Source: a virus. From it: a DNA stretch of 52,315 nucleotides. Where the stretch lies: the IMG/VR virus record IMGVR_UViG_3300023435_000020, positions 1 through 52,315 of that record; one strand, 5' to 3'. This document shows positions 36,524-45,114 of the stretch, piece by piece. The position numbers were made by a program, and so were the translations under genes. Below the pieces are notes generated by a model. That model saw only the letters and a program-made list of their open reading frames with translations, searched no databases and was not told the origin of the DNA. How positions within the stretch are numbered: position 1 is the stretch's first letter; each line of letters begins with the position of its first letter.

Positions 36524-36742
36524 ATGGAGGAAAGATGGGTCGGCGTCGACTGCGAGGGCAACAAACTCCAGGATGGGGACACCGTGGTCGTTACGGCCGG
36601 GCCTCACGAGAGGTTGCAGGGCACATTGCGCGACCATACGTCCGATAGAGCTATTGTCCAGACGGACACACAGCGTGGTCGCGTAGTGGAATATTGCTTT
36701 CTGCGCCTGGTAGAACGCAAAGCCGGGATGATGACTCAATAA
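36524..36742 (+). CDS. small KOW-like protein
   Basis: 72 residues from ATG 36524, AGGAGG 11 bases upstream; a TTG at 36515 is too close to the ribosome site. The central GNKLQDGDTVVVTAGPHERL and the GTLRDHTSDRAIVQT stretch suggest a small SH3/KOW-like barrel, a nucleic-acid or ribosome-associated fold. It overlaps the small terminase gene by one base (TAATGG). Role unknown. Confidence 0.5.
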   Translation: MEERWVGVDCEGNKLQDGDTVVVTAGPHERLQGTLRDHTSDRAIVQTDTQRGRVVEYCFLRLVERKAGMMTQ

Positions 36743-37452
36743 TGGATCGGCAACCCTGGGAAAGACTCGACAACGAAACCGACACCGCCTACGAAGCCTT
36801 CAGTCAATACCTCGAACTACCCAAATGCGGCAAGAGCCACGATCACGGCAAACCCGGCGGGCGCAGGTTCAAGTCTGATCTTGCGCGTCTGCGTGGGATC
36901 AAGACCCCGACGATCGAGGGCTGGTATCGCAAGTATAACTGGGTCGGACGTGCCCAAGCCTACGACAAGTTCATGTCCGCCGGCATCCAACCCATCGCCG
37001 AACTCGACGCGCGGAAGGACTTCGTGCGCGAGATCCGAGATGCGGCCAACAAGTTCCGAGTAGCGGCAGCCAAGGCACTTGACGGCGCCAAAGATATCAC
37101 GGTCGACAACGCCATAAAGCTATACAAGCTCGGGATGGACCTTGAGAAGCAGGCCGAAGAGATCGAGGCACCGGCGCTAGAGAGCAAACGTGACGAACTC
37201 AAATCCGGCATTACAAGACTTCTCGGATCTATTACCGCCCAATTGGGAGGAGATGCCCGAGGAAGCGCTCGCGGAACTATACGAGCAACTGAAAAAGAAG
37301 TATGTTTCGACATTCCGCTCGGAAGCGAAGACGGATCAACACAACCCGTTCAGGAAATACCGGAACTGCCCGGAAAAGTTTGCGAGCGAAGTGCTGGGAG
37401 TGACCTGGTGGAGCAAGCAGATCCAGTTGTGCCACCTGATCCGGGACTATGA
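36742..37452 (+). CDS. terS: terminase small subunit
   Basis: 236 residues from ATG 36742, overlapping the previous stop. The start PWERLDNETDTAYEAFSQYL, then IKTPTIEGWYRKYNWVGRAQ and AYDKFMSAG, is the signature of phage small terminases; a helical, coiled-coil-prone middle (AIKLYKLGMDLEKQAEEIEA) supports oligomer formation. It recognises the pac or cos site and presents DNA to the large subunit. The last 70 or so codons overlap the large subunit gene in another frame, an unusually long shared stretch. Confidence 0.75.
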   Translation: MDRQPWERLDNETDTAYEAFSQYLELPKCGKSHDHGKPGGRRFKSDLARLRGIKTPTIEGWYRKYNWVGRAQAYDKFMSAGIQPIAELDARKDFVREIRDAANKFRVAAAKALDGAKDITVDNAIKLYKLGMDLEKQAEEIEAPALESKRDELKSGITRLLGSITAQLGGDARGSARGTIRATEKEVCFDIPLGSEDGSTQPVQEIPELPGKVCERSAGSDLVEQADPVVPPDPGL

Positions 37453-38818
37453 TAGAGTTGCCGCAAAAGCAGGGCACTCGGTAGGGAAAACGCACGGTGT
37501 GGCGGGCGCCGTTATATGGTTTCTGCATGCATTTGATCCGGCGATAATCGTTACGACCGCTCCGTCTACCGAGCAGGTCATAAACGAGATCTGGATGGAG
37601 ATCCGCAAGCAGGCGGCGGGCGCCAAGGTGCCCTTGTTCAAGGGTCTGCTTCCGGCGAAACCTTTCTGGCGGGTGTCTCCCCACTGGTATGCGACCGGGT
37701 TTTCAACAGACAAGGGCGACCGGTTTCGTGGCAAGCACGGCCCGAACATGCTCTTCGTTTTCGATGAGGCGACCGGCATTCCTCCCTTTGTGTGGGAGGA
37801 AACCGAGAACATGTGCACCGTGCCGGGCAACAAGATCCTCGCGCTTGGCAACCCGATCAATCCCTCCGGTGACTTCTACGACGCATTCAAGTCCGGTTCC
37901 GGCTGGGCTCAACTGAAGATCAGTTGTCTCGATCACCCGAACGTCGTGCACGGCAAGCAGATATTCCCGGGTGCGGTGTCTCGCCAATGGGTCGAGAAAC
38001 GGATAGCGAAGTATTGCACGCCGATCACGGCGGCTGATGTAGATCCCGCTGTCGATTTCGAGTATCCCAAACAGAGCGGCCAATGGTATCGGCCGTCTGC
38101 TACGTTCATGTGCCGAGTTTTGGGCGAGTTTCCGCAGGAAGGCCCGGACGTCCTCATCACATTCGCGCAGGTTGTCTATGCCCGGACGCGCGCGCCGATA
38201 CCCATCGACGAACTTTCAAGCGTTGATATAGGACTGGACGTTGCCTATCAAGGCGGGGATGCCTGCGTGCTGTTTGCGCGGCGCGGCCCGTGTGTGATCG
38301 CGCGCGAGAAGTGGTATGGGCGCGACACCGAGTTTACGATCAGGCGCACGGCGGCGTTTTGCAGGAAGCTGCACATACAGGGGTATCGGGTCGGCACGGT
38401 CGCGGTCGATGCGATCGGTATTGGATCGGGCGTGGCGGCTGGACTCCAGGGACTACAGAACGACGGCGAACTCTCCGTGGGGCGGGTGCTTGCTATCCAG
38501 GTCAGCGAGAAGGCCGTCAGCGTCGAGAAATACGAGAATCAGCGCGCCGAACTCGCATTCGCTCTAGCGGAACGGTTTGCCCAAGGCAGCATCGACATGA
38601 CGCGACTTGGCGAGGCCGGGGAAGATTTCGAGAACCAGGCGCCGCTTATCAAGTGGGACTACTCCAGAAACGGACGGTATCGCATTGAATCCAAAGACAA
38701 AATCCGCGCCAGGATCGGCTTGTCTCCGGACGACTTCGACGCCATGTGTCTGTGCTTCGTCGACACGGCCGATGCGTTCGCGGAGAACTACGCCGCCGTC
38801 ATGGAGGCCGCTGCCTGA
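37190..38818 (+). CDS. terL: terminase large subunit
   Basis: 542 residues from GTG 37190; ATG 37253, immediately after GGGAGG, is a shorter alternative. The ATPase has Walker A GHSVGKT near residue 94, Walker B NMLFVFDEATG and the coupling motif LALGNP; the nuclease has SVDIGLDVAYQGGDACVLFA, VAVDAIGIGSG and DDFDAMC, with the metal-binding aspartates. It packages DNA into the prohead and cuts the concatemer. The small subunit gene precedes it and the sigma factor follows, overlapping as TGATG. Confidence 0.95.
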   Translation: MTNSNPALQDFSDLLPPNWEEMPEEALAELYEQLKKKYVSTFRSEAKTDQHNPFRKYRNCPEKFASEVLGVTWWSKQIQLCHLIRDYDRVAAKAGHSVGKTHGVAGAVIWFLHAFDPAIIVTTAPSTEQVINEIWMEIRKQAAGAKVPLFKGLLPAKPFWRVSPHWYATGFSTDKGDRFRGKHGPNMLFVFDEATGIPPFVWEETENMCTVPGNKILALGNPINPSGDFYDAFKSGSGWAQLKISCLDHPNVVHGKQIFPGAVSRQWVEKRIAKYCTPITAADVDPAVDFEYPKQSGQWYRPSATFMCRVLGEFPQEGPDVLITFAQVVYARTRAPIPIDELSSVDIGLDVAYQGGDACVLFARRGPCVIAREKWYGRDTEFTIRRTAAFCRKLHIQGYRVGTVAVDAIGIGSGVAAGLQGLQNDGELSVGRVLAIQVSEKAVSVEKYENQRAELAFALAERFAQGSIDMTRLGEAGEDFENQAPLIKWDYSRNGRYRIESKDKIRARIGLSPDDFDAMCLCFVDTADAFAENYAAVMEAAA

Positions 38819-39462
38819 TGCCTGATATCGATTGGGAGAAAGTCTCGACAAATGCCGGCCAACGGGCGCTGTGGATGCGGTATTGGCAACTACGCACGCC
38901 GGAATCACGCGACCTGCTCATTATGAGCTACAAGGGTCTTGTATATAGCCGGTCCCGAAAACTGAGCGATGTGGTAAGGGCGGTTGGGTTGGAGGAGGGA
39001 GACATCACAGGGGCGGCGTGGGCTGCGCTTGTGAGCGCGGTCGATCTCTACGATCCATGCCGAGGCAAATCGTCTTTCGCGACCTACGCATGCACGCGGA
39101 TTGACGGCACAATCAAGAATTACATCCGGGACCACGGAACCCACGGGGGCAGCAACTACAGGCGGTGTCAGCGCGGTGCCGTCGATCCGCCCGAACTTGT
39201 GTCCTTCGACGCGCTACAGTTAGACGACAAACTCAGCGAAACATTCGATGTGGACGCTTGCCTTGACCGCGTTATGGTGAGCGACCTGATTGGAAAGTTG
39301 CCGGAAGACGAGGCGGAGTTGATCGAGCAGCGCTATCGGCGCAGGATGCGGTTTGTTGACATCGGGCGGATGCACAATTACACGGGAGCGTGGGCAGGCC
39401 GACGGCATGAGCAGATCATAGAAAAGATGGCACGTATGGCGGGGTGTGATGAGTCTAGTTAG
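38818..39462 (+). CDS. phage-encoded sigma-70 family factor
   Basis: 214 residues from ATG 38818. Region 2 is recognisable: LVYSRSRKLSDVV, EEGDITGAAWAALVSAVDLY and DPCRGKSSFATYACTRIDGTI, matching the FDPxxGxxFxTYAxxxIxG core that binds polymerase and the -10 box. Region 4 near the C-terminus (LPEDEAELIEQRYRRRMRFV and GRMHNYTGAWAGRRHEQI) contacts -35. It lies between terminase and portal genes, an unusual place, and could redirect host RNA polymerase to late or late-late genes. No matching non-sigma-70 promoter set was found in the window. Confidence 0.85.
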   Translation: MPDIDWEKVSTNAGQRALWMRYWQLRTPESRDLLIMSYKGLVYSRSRKLSDVVRAVGLEEGDITGAAWAALVSAVDLYDPCRGKSSFATYACTRIDGTIKNYIRDHGTHGGSNYRRCQRGAVDPPELVSFDALQLDDKLSETFDVDACLDRVMVSDLIGKLPEDEAELIEQRYRRRMRFVDIGRMHNYTGAWAGRRHEQIIEKMARMAGCDESS

Positions 39463-40942
39463 CCAGGCGCGAACAAGAACGCGGGCGGCAGTCGCGGCAC
39501 TGCTGGGGAGAAACCCCGTACAGACCACCGAGGTCGGGCGGGGCGCAACGGCGGCAACGCTGGAAACCATCCTCGCCAGGCAGTTCCAGGTGTCGTATGC
39601 GCGGACTCAAATACACAAGGATTTGCATCGGATGGATAGGGCGGACGAGATTGTGTCGTTCGCGTTCAACACGATCGCTAATCGTGCTGTGGGGATGGAA
39701 GATCCCACCCTCGATGCGTTTGAGGTGACAGTTCAGGCGGAAGGTGATGCCGGCAAGCGCGCACTCAAGACCGCCCAACGCGAGATCGACGATCTGGTGC
39801 GGCGTCTGAAGCTGCGCGGAGAGGCATGGCAAATAGTCCGGCGGTTCGTCAAATGGGGAAACGAGTTCCGCGAAGTGCTCATCGACTCCAAGACGATGGA
39901 TATCGTGGGCTTGAAAGAGTTGCCCGAGCATACGCTGTGGCCCATGACGGACGACAAGGGAAACAAGCTCCCCGGCTACTTCCAACGGCCCGAGAACACG
40001 CCGGCTGACACGAAAAACCAGATCCAGTTCGCTGAATGGGAGGTATTGCACTTTCCTTTCGGGGAACTCGACGGGTATATCGGGACTCCGCTTCTGGGCT
40101 GTGCGCGGCACAACTGGAAGCGAATCAATATGGCGGAGGACTCGACCGCCGCGGCGCGGATAGTGCGCGCGTTTGCAAAGCTAATCCACAAGGTGCCCAC
40201 GAGATCCGACTGGAATGTCCCTCAGCAGTTGTCCGCGATCAACATGTATAAGGACGCGATGGCAAAGCGCCCTGTGTTTAACCAGGACCTCTCGACCGTT
40301 GACCTGGTGAACGACCCGACGAGCATCAACACGGATTACTACATTCCGGATGATGGTTCCGGGCGGGGCGGCGTGGAAATGATCGACCCCGAAAACGCGC
40401 AACTCCAGAACATCAAGGATATCGAGCATTTCATCGACCGTCTGATAACCGCGACCAGCATCCCGAAGCGGTATTTCCCGTTCGAGGGATCTATCCCGAA
40501 GCTGTCCGAGGGCGGCGGGCAGGCGGAAGACAAGCATTATGCCTGCACGTTGATGTTCTGTCAGCAGATCCTCAAGGAAGGGCTATCGACACTTTTCGAT
40601 CGTCAGCTTGTCCTCAAGGGCATAGACCCCAACTCCGTTCGCTACGTGATTCGGATGGCTGACATCAACACGACCGACGCGCTTCGGGGCGCTCAGACGC
40701 AGATGGCGCTTGCAAAGACAATGGACACGCTTCTTGAGCGCTACCCCGAGATGCGACCGCACCTCGAAGTCGTGTTGCGCGAGTTCACAAGGATGAGCGA
40801 TGCGTCCAAGAATACGCTGATCTCCGGGATTACGATCAGCGAAGAGCAACCGCCGGAGGAACCCGGCAAGAACGGGGACGGGAAGGACGATCGAATCCAA
40901 TTGCCGGGCGCGGGCAATAAAGACGCCCGAGAGAAGGTCTGA
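39449..40942 (+). CDS. portal protein
   Basis: 497 residues from ATG 39449, overlapping the sigma gene. The order FQVSYARTQIHKDLHRMDRA, FAFNTIANRAV, VRRFVKWGNEFREVLID, WEVLHFPFGELDGYIGTP and the later LITATSIPKRYFPFEG with the YACTLMFCQQILKEGLSTLF segment matches large HK97/T4-like portal proteins that form the dodecameric ring at one capsid vertex. The C-terminus is Pro/Glu/Gly-rich and probably disordered. It follows the terminase genes as in most tailed phages. Confidence 0.9.
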   Translation: MSLVSQARTRTRAAVAALLGRNPVQTTEVGRGATAATLETILARQFQVSYARTQIHKDLHRMDRADEIVSFAFNTIANRAVGMEDPTLDAFEVTVQAEGDAGKRALKTAQREIDDLVRRLKLRGEAWQIVRRFVKWGNEFREVLIDSKTMDIVGLKELPEHTLWPMTDDKGNKLPGYFQRPENTPADTKNQIQFAEWEVLHFPFGELDGYIGTPLLGCARHNWKRINMAEDSTAAARIVRAFAKLIHKVPTRSDWNVPQQLSAINMYKDAMAKRPVFNQDLSTVDLVNDPTSINTDYYIPDDGSGRGGVEMIDPENAQLQNIKDIEHFIDRLITATSIPKRYFPFEGSIPKLSEGGGQAEDKHYACTLMFCQQILKEGLSTLFDRQLVLKGIDPNSVRYVIRMADINTTDALRGAQTQMALAKTMDTLLERYPEMRPHLEVVLREFTRMSDASKNTLISGITISEEQPPEEPGKNGDGKDDRIQLPGAGNKDAREKV

Positions 40943-40955
40943 GGAGGAAAACCAG

Positions 40956-41432
40956 ATGGTTGACGAGCCGGGTCAGGAAGAACTTGTGCAAATCCGCTGC
41001 CTGAAAGGGCCGCAGGTCGTGGGGCATTACACCTACCAGACGCACGAAGTCGCAATGATGCCGAATGGATGCGCGACGTTCCTTGCGGCACGCGGGGTCG
41101 TGGAGATATTGCCGGTGCCGGTTGCACAAATCACGATCATCGACGAGGTGCCCACGGAGACAGATTACGACGAGCCCGAGGCTGCTGACGCCGCGGAAGA
41201 GTCCGCGCCGCCGCCCGTTCCGAGAGGCGTGCCGCTGGTTACTCGCTATGACCCGGACGCGGAAGCCGATGAGCAGATCGATGCGCACATCGAGTCGGTG
41301 ATCGGTGCCGAGTCGGACGACTCCGAATCGGAAGATGCTGAAGTCGAGCCGCCCAAGCCAGAGAAGAAGCCCAAATCCAGAAAGGGACGAAAGCCCGGTC
41401 GCCCGCGCGGAGGCCACAAGCCGCGTGGTTAG
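40956..41432 (+). CDS. acidic protein with shared N-terminal module and AT-hook-like tail
   Basis: 158 residues from ATG 40956, with GAGGA about 7 bases upstream. Residues 9-50 (VQIRCLKGPQVVGHYTYQTH and MPNGCATFLAARGVVEIL) resemble the small N-terminal module of both glycosyltransferases at 45174 and 47465 and of the next protein. The middle is very acidic. The C-terminus is basic with GRKPGRPRGGHKPRG, an AT-hook-like motif able to bind AT-rich DNA in the minor groove. It lies directly after the portal gene, so head-DNA contact or a scaffold role is plausible but unproven. Confidence 0.6.
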   Translation: MVDEPGQEELVQIRCLKGPQVVGHYTYQTHEVAMMPNGCATFLAARGVVEILPVPVAQITIIDEVPTETDYDEPEAADAAEESAPPPVPRGVPLVTRYDPDAEADEQIDAHIESVIGAESDDSESEDAEVEPPKPEKKPKSRKGRKPGRPRGGHKPRG

Positions 41433-41931
41433 CAGGGTCTTTCGCCGGGCACACCCCGCTTCGCCCCCGGAACGCAGGGTGCTTGCGAGATCCACATATC
41501 ATCTGATCGAAGTGGTCGGCGAGACTGTTCTGGAGCCGGGCGGGACTGGCTGGATTAGCTGGGGGATGGCCCAACGGCTTCGTGATCTGGGCCGGATTGA
41601 AATACTGGAATACGAACGAACCCTGGTAGACGAGATGTGTTCGAACGCGCGTGTCGAGAACATCCCGGATCTGCCGGGGTTTTTCTGTCAGAAGTGTCTT
41701 GTGCAAGGGGTTGCTAGGGCGTTCCCCACGAAGCTCGCACGGCACGGACACATCATGCACGCGCACGGCAACTACAGGAGGTCAAATGGTGGGACTAGCC
41801 GACAAGAAACGAAAGCAAAAGGAAGAAAAACCCGAGCACGAACCGGTCTTGAAGATGGTTCAAAACGTAACCCGCGTTCCCCAAAGCGTCGGGCGGGGGA
41901 TGCTGCGGCCCGGCGCGTCGGACGTGATTGA
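41425..41931 (+). CDS. C2H2 zinc-finger protein, module-bearing
   Basis: 168 residues from GTG 41425; the weak ribosome site leaves the start uncertain and a GTG near 41471 is possible. An N-terminal stretch (YHLIEVVGETVLEPGGTGWI and RLRDLGRIEIL) resembles the small module seen in the neighbouring proteins. A zinc finger follows: FFCQKCLVQGVARAFPTKLA, then HGHIMHAH, with CxxC and HxxxxH ligands. The last 50 residues are highly basic and overlap the next gene by 146 bases in another frame. Zinc-finger proteins are unusual between portal and capsid genes. Confidence 0.6.
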   Translation: MVSRVFRRAHPASPPERRVLARSTYHLIEVVGETVLEPGGTGWISWGMAQRLRDLGRIEILEYERTLVDEMCSNARVENIPDLPGFFCQKCLVQGVARAFPTKLARHGHIMHAHGNYRRSNGGTSRQETKAKGRKTRARTGLEDGSKRNPRSPKRRAGDAAARRVGRD

Positions 41932-42226
41932 CTGCGCCAAGGGCACACTGGGCGAACGGCTGGTGCAAACGGGCGTGCTTGAAATTGCGAGCGAAACTCC
42001 CGGACTGGACATGCTCGAAGGGCGCGTACCGGCACCGGTACAATACGACTCTTCGCAACCGACGAAGCAATATCAATGCCCGTTCTGCCAGGAGGTATTC
42101 GAACAGGCCGAAGGTCTGGTTCTGCACCTGGCGGACACGCATGTGGCGGCGGTCAACAAGGTCGCAACGGATATGGCGGCCGCAGAAGAAGTGCGCGCGA
42201 TGACAGGTGAAGGAGCTGCACTCTGA
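41786..42226 (+). CDS. second C2H2 zinc-finger protein
   Basis: 146 residues from ATG 41786, with AGGAGGT seven bases upstream. The N-terminus is extremely basic (GLADKKRKQKEEKPEHEP). The C-terminal zinc finger YQCPFCQEVFEQAEGLVLHL followed by DTH has CxxC and HxxxH ligands like eukaryotic-type fingers. A central segment (GASDVIDCAKGTLGERLVQT) has no recognisable motif. Together with the previous gene it suggests a small DNA- or protein-binding pair acting in head assembly; function inferred only from position. Confidence 0.6.
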   Translation: MVGLADKKRKQKEEKPEHEPVLKMVQNVTRVPQSVGRGMLRPGASDVIDCAKGTLGERLVQTGVLEIASETPGLDMLEGRVPAPVQYDSSQPTKQYQCPFCQEVFEQAEGLVLHLADTHVAAVNKVATDMAAAEEVRAMTGEGAAL

Positions 42227-42242
42227 TCGACAGGAGGCCGAT

Positions 42243-45083
42243 ATGATTGACCTGCTCAAAGCCCGGATATCCGGGCTTGATTCGTTTCTAGGGCAAACAC
42301 GGGAGATACTGCCGTCCGAACTGGTCGAACCTATCCGCACGACTATGGTTGGGCTCGAAAAACTGGCGCAGGACGACAAGATCGACGAATCCGCCCTGGA
42401 AGAGAGCATGTCGGCACTTCTGCAAGGGGCGGTGATCTCGGGCGAAAGCACGGACGATGCGTATGAGAAGTTGATCCGCCGTCTGAATCGGGCGATTCAA
42501 GCGAACGACTCGATTCCGGGCGAATACAAGTGGACCGTATTCACCATGCCGGAGTCGGTTGTTATCTCAAGCGAGATCCGGAACCAGTCCGGCAAGTGGG
42601 AATCTCGCTACTATCAGGCCGATTGGACTCGCGATGGGGATGCGTTCACGTTCTCCGATGTCCGCGAGGTCGAGATCAAGCAGATCATCACGATCGTTCA
42701 GCAGGCGATCGGCGGGTTGGCGAACGCGGAACATACGCCGCCAGACATTGAACTACAAGAAACCCCGGTCGGGGCGGTGATCGAACAAGGCGGCGAAAAG
42801 CCGCCTTTTTTGATGCAGCAGGTCCGTGCTCCGATACGGCTACTCGATCAAGGCAAAGCACAGAAAGATGGGACTGTGCGCTTTGGCGGCGTGGCCACGG
42901 TCGGTGATGTTGTCAATACGCAAGGACAGGTGTACCCCGCTGAACTGTGGTGCCAACAGGTTGATCTGGCGCAAATCAGCCTTCCCATGGGCAGGGTGAT
43001 CGGCGCATCAGGTCACAAGGCCGACGGACAGGGCTTTCCCCGTCCGCCTGATCCGCATGAAGTATCCCAGAAGTTCACGAAGCTGGAAATGCGAGGCAAC
43101 CAAGTCGCATTTGAAGCTGTCACGACCAAGACGCGAGAGGGCAACGACTTGGCCGCAACGCTGATTGCCGGTATCGGGTTCGACATGAGCACGCTGGTAA
43201 TCGCCACAACGAAGCCGGGAGAGTTCCAGGGACAGAAAGTCGATATTGTGCAGGCGGATGGGTTCCGCCTCATCTCTATCGATGTTGTTCTGAACGGTGC
43301 GAGTCCAGGCTCCGCCGTTGAATACGCCCGGCTCCAGGCCAACAAACATCCGGAGCCGCGAAAGGAGACATCAATGGACCCCGATGAGGTCACAAACAAG
43401 CAGAACGCCGATGTCGATGGCGGCGGCCCGGATGGAACGGCGACGCCACCGCAGGTATTGCCGCAGGCGGCGCCCGTGGCGGCGCCCGCGGGACTGACGG
43501 ACGATGATCGGGCAGTGCTCGATCAGGCCCGTGGAGTAACGGCGCAGGCGCAGGCGATCATCGACAGAGACGCGTCGCGTGAACTGGTTCAGAAGCGCAA
43601 CGCCGCTGTGAGCGCACGGATCGCGCAGATGGTAACGGACAAGGAACTGCCCGAGCAGTTCAGTGACTCCGCTCGGACGATGTTGCAGAACATGTGCGCT
43701 ACGGACGAGGGGATCGAGGCGGTGATGCCGGCGCTGCGGCAGTCGATACAGCCGTTCCTCGATAGTCACGCTCGCCTTGCGAGCAAGGGGATGTATACCC
43801 CGGAGTACAAGGACGACGGTACTTCGGTGGACGCCCCGCAGAGTTACGAAGCGGCCGTCGAGGAATTGATCCAGTCGGCGACCGAACGCGGAATACTGCA
43901 CGAGGGGAATAGCTCGTGGGTGCCCGGCGCTCTTCCCGACTTCTCCGACACGCGTCTGTGCATGCGGATCATGCTCCAGAACTTCGTCAAGGAGAAGCCG
44001 GAACTGGCCGATGCGTGGCTGATGATGCGCAACGGCATGATGAAGAGAGTCGAGGATGCCGAGCAGTTCAGCCGCGACCGGATGTCCGTGCTGCGGCAGG
44101 GCGCGAGGGGACAGGCGATTCCCACCGGCGCCACCACGACCGGCGACGTCGCGGCGGCGATCCCGTATGTGATGCCGCTGATGGTCGACATCTTCCCGCA
44201 GTTGATCGCGACCCAACTCGGAACGCTTCAGCCGTTGAAGCAGTCGACCGGCCGCGTCTACCACTGGAAGATCACCGACGAGGACGACGCCGATATGTCG
44301 GCCGTCGCGAACTTCACTGGCTCGTATGCCAACGACCCGGGTGAGAAGGAAGAGATCAAGCGGCTCAAGGGCAGCTTGACTTCGACCAATGTCACCTGCC
44401 TCATCAAAAAGCTCGGTTACGACCTGTCGGTCGAGGTGATGCGGCACCTGCACTCCGACTTCGGCATCGACGGCACCGGCACGATGATCTCCGCGTGCGC
44501 CGACCAGGTTGCGCGGGAATGGAACTACAACATTCTCGCGGAGATGGTCAGCGGCGCGACCGCCGGCAACGTCAACTACGGCACTCTGCCGCCCGCTACC
44601 GGGAACTACGACGGCGAGCAGTGGCAGAAGCAGATCATCACCCACATCAAGAAAGCCCGCAACCTGATCTACAAGTCGAGGTTCGCGGACACGGTGTGGA
44701 TCATCGGTGACCCGGATTCGATCGATCGCATCGTTTGGCTGGCTCAGGCCGCCGGCGACTACAAGGGCGATGGCCAGGGGCGAGTCGCCGAGGGAATCGA
44801 CATCGCCGGTTCTCTGAGCACTGGCGAGCGGCTGGTCAAGGTCGGCTGGTGGGACAGCCTCCAGACAAACACCTTGCTGGTCGGCGCCAAGGGTAAGCAG
44901 TGGCCGCAGACGGGCTACGTCATTGCGCCGTATCTCGGTCTGTTCGTGACTCCGATCTGGATCGACCCCGGCACACAGGATGTCGAGCAATCCCTCCAGA
45001 GCGAGGTCGCGCATCAGATGCTTGACGGTAAGTATTTCGCGACCGTCACGATGCAGCCTGGTGTGGCCGGCTCAGATCCGTAG
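42243..45083 (+). CDS. fused N-terminal domain, prohead protease and scaffold/major capsid protein
   Basis: 946 residues from ATG 42243, AGGAGG upstream. Residues 1-190 form a domain of unknown role with a coiled-coil start. From about residue 191 (ATG 42813) VRAPIRLLDQGKAQKDGTVR, MGRVIGASGHKADGQG and TLIAGIGFDMSTLVIA resemble a prohead protease with a His near 260 and a Ser near 325. After an internal start at 43374 come an acidic Pro/Ala scaffold part and an HK97/T4-like capsid (IPYVMPLMVDIFPQLIATQL, TLQPLKQSTGRVYHWKI, LGYDLSVEVMRHL, VGWWDSLQTNTLLVGAKG). Fusion of all three in one frame is unusual; the internal ribosome site suggests that capsid protein is also made separately. Confidence 0.85.
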   Translation: MIDLLKARISGLDSFLGQTREILPSELVEPIRTTMVGLEKLAQDDKIDESALEESMSALLQGAVISGESTDDAYEKLIRRLNRAIQANDSIPGEYKWTVFTMPESVVISSEIRNQSGKWESRYYQADWTRDGDAFTFSDVREVEIKQIITIVQQAIGGLANAEHTPPDIELQETPVGAVIEQGGEKPPFLMQQVRAPIRLLDQGKAQKDGTVRFGGVATVGDVVNTQGQVYPAELWCQQVDLAQISLPMGRVIGASGHKADGQGFPRPPDPHEVSQKFTKLEMRGNQVAFEAVTTKTREGNDLAATLIAGIGFDMSTLVIATTKPGEFQGQKVDIVQADGFRLISIDVVLNGASPGSAVEYARLQANKHPEPRKETSMDPDEVTNKQNADVDGGGPDGTATPPQVLPQAAPVAAPAGLTDDDRAVLDQARGVTAQAQAIIDRDASRELVQKRNAAVSARIAQMVTDKELPEQFSDSARTMLQNMCATDEGIEAVMPALRQSIQPFLDSHARLASKGMYTPEYKDDGTSVDAPQSYEAAVEELIQSATERGILHEGNSSWVPGALPDFSDTRLCMRIMLQNFVKEKPELADAWLMMRNGMMKRVEDAEQFSRDRMSVLRQGARGQAIPTGATTTGDVAAAIPYVMPLMVDIFPQLIATQLGTLQPLKQSTGRVYHWKITDEDDADMSAVANFTGSYANDPGEKEEIKRLKGSLTSTNVTCLIKKLGYDLSVEVMRHLHSDFGIDGTGTMISACADQVAREWNYNILAEMVSGATAGNVNYGTLPPATGNYDGEQWQKQIITHIKKARNLIYKSRFADTVWIIGDPDSIDRIVWLAQAAGDYKGDGQGRVAEGIDIAGSLSTGERLVKVGWWDSLQTNTLLVGAKGKQWPQTGYVIAPYLGLFVTPIWIDPGTQDVEQSLQSEVAHQMLDGKYFATVTMQPGVAGSDP
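42787..42811 (+). terminator. terminator-like hairpin inside the protease-capsid gene
   Basis: AAGGCGGC (42787-42794) pairs with GCCGCCTT (42800-42807) around GAAAA, followed directly by a six-T run (42806-42811). This has the form of a strong intrinsic terminator but lies within an open frame; the in-frame ATG 42813 begins the protease part. Confidence 0.6.
43361..43376 (+). promoter_or_regulatory. internal ribosome site and start of the scaffold-capsid protein
   Basis: AAAGGAG (43361-43367) is followed six bases later by ATG 43374, in the same frame as the long fused gene. Initiation here gives a 569-residue scaffold-capsid protein, comparable in logic to the nested lambda C/Nu3 genes. Confidence 0.65.
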
Positions 45084-45114
45084 AACAGACGGATCAACTA
45101 CGATAACTAACACT

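Noticed and set aside
43371-45014. Long open frame of about 547 codons antisense to the capsid gene
   Set aside because: It mirrors the capsid codon periodicity in GC-rich DNA, has no ribosome site, and its product is low-complexity Arg/Val/Leu/His-rich. The sense frame has clear capsid motifs.
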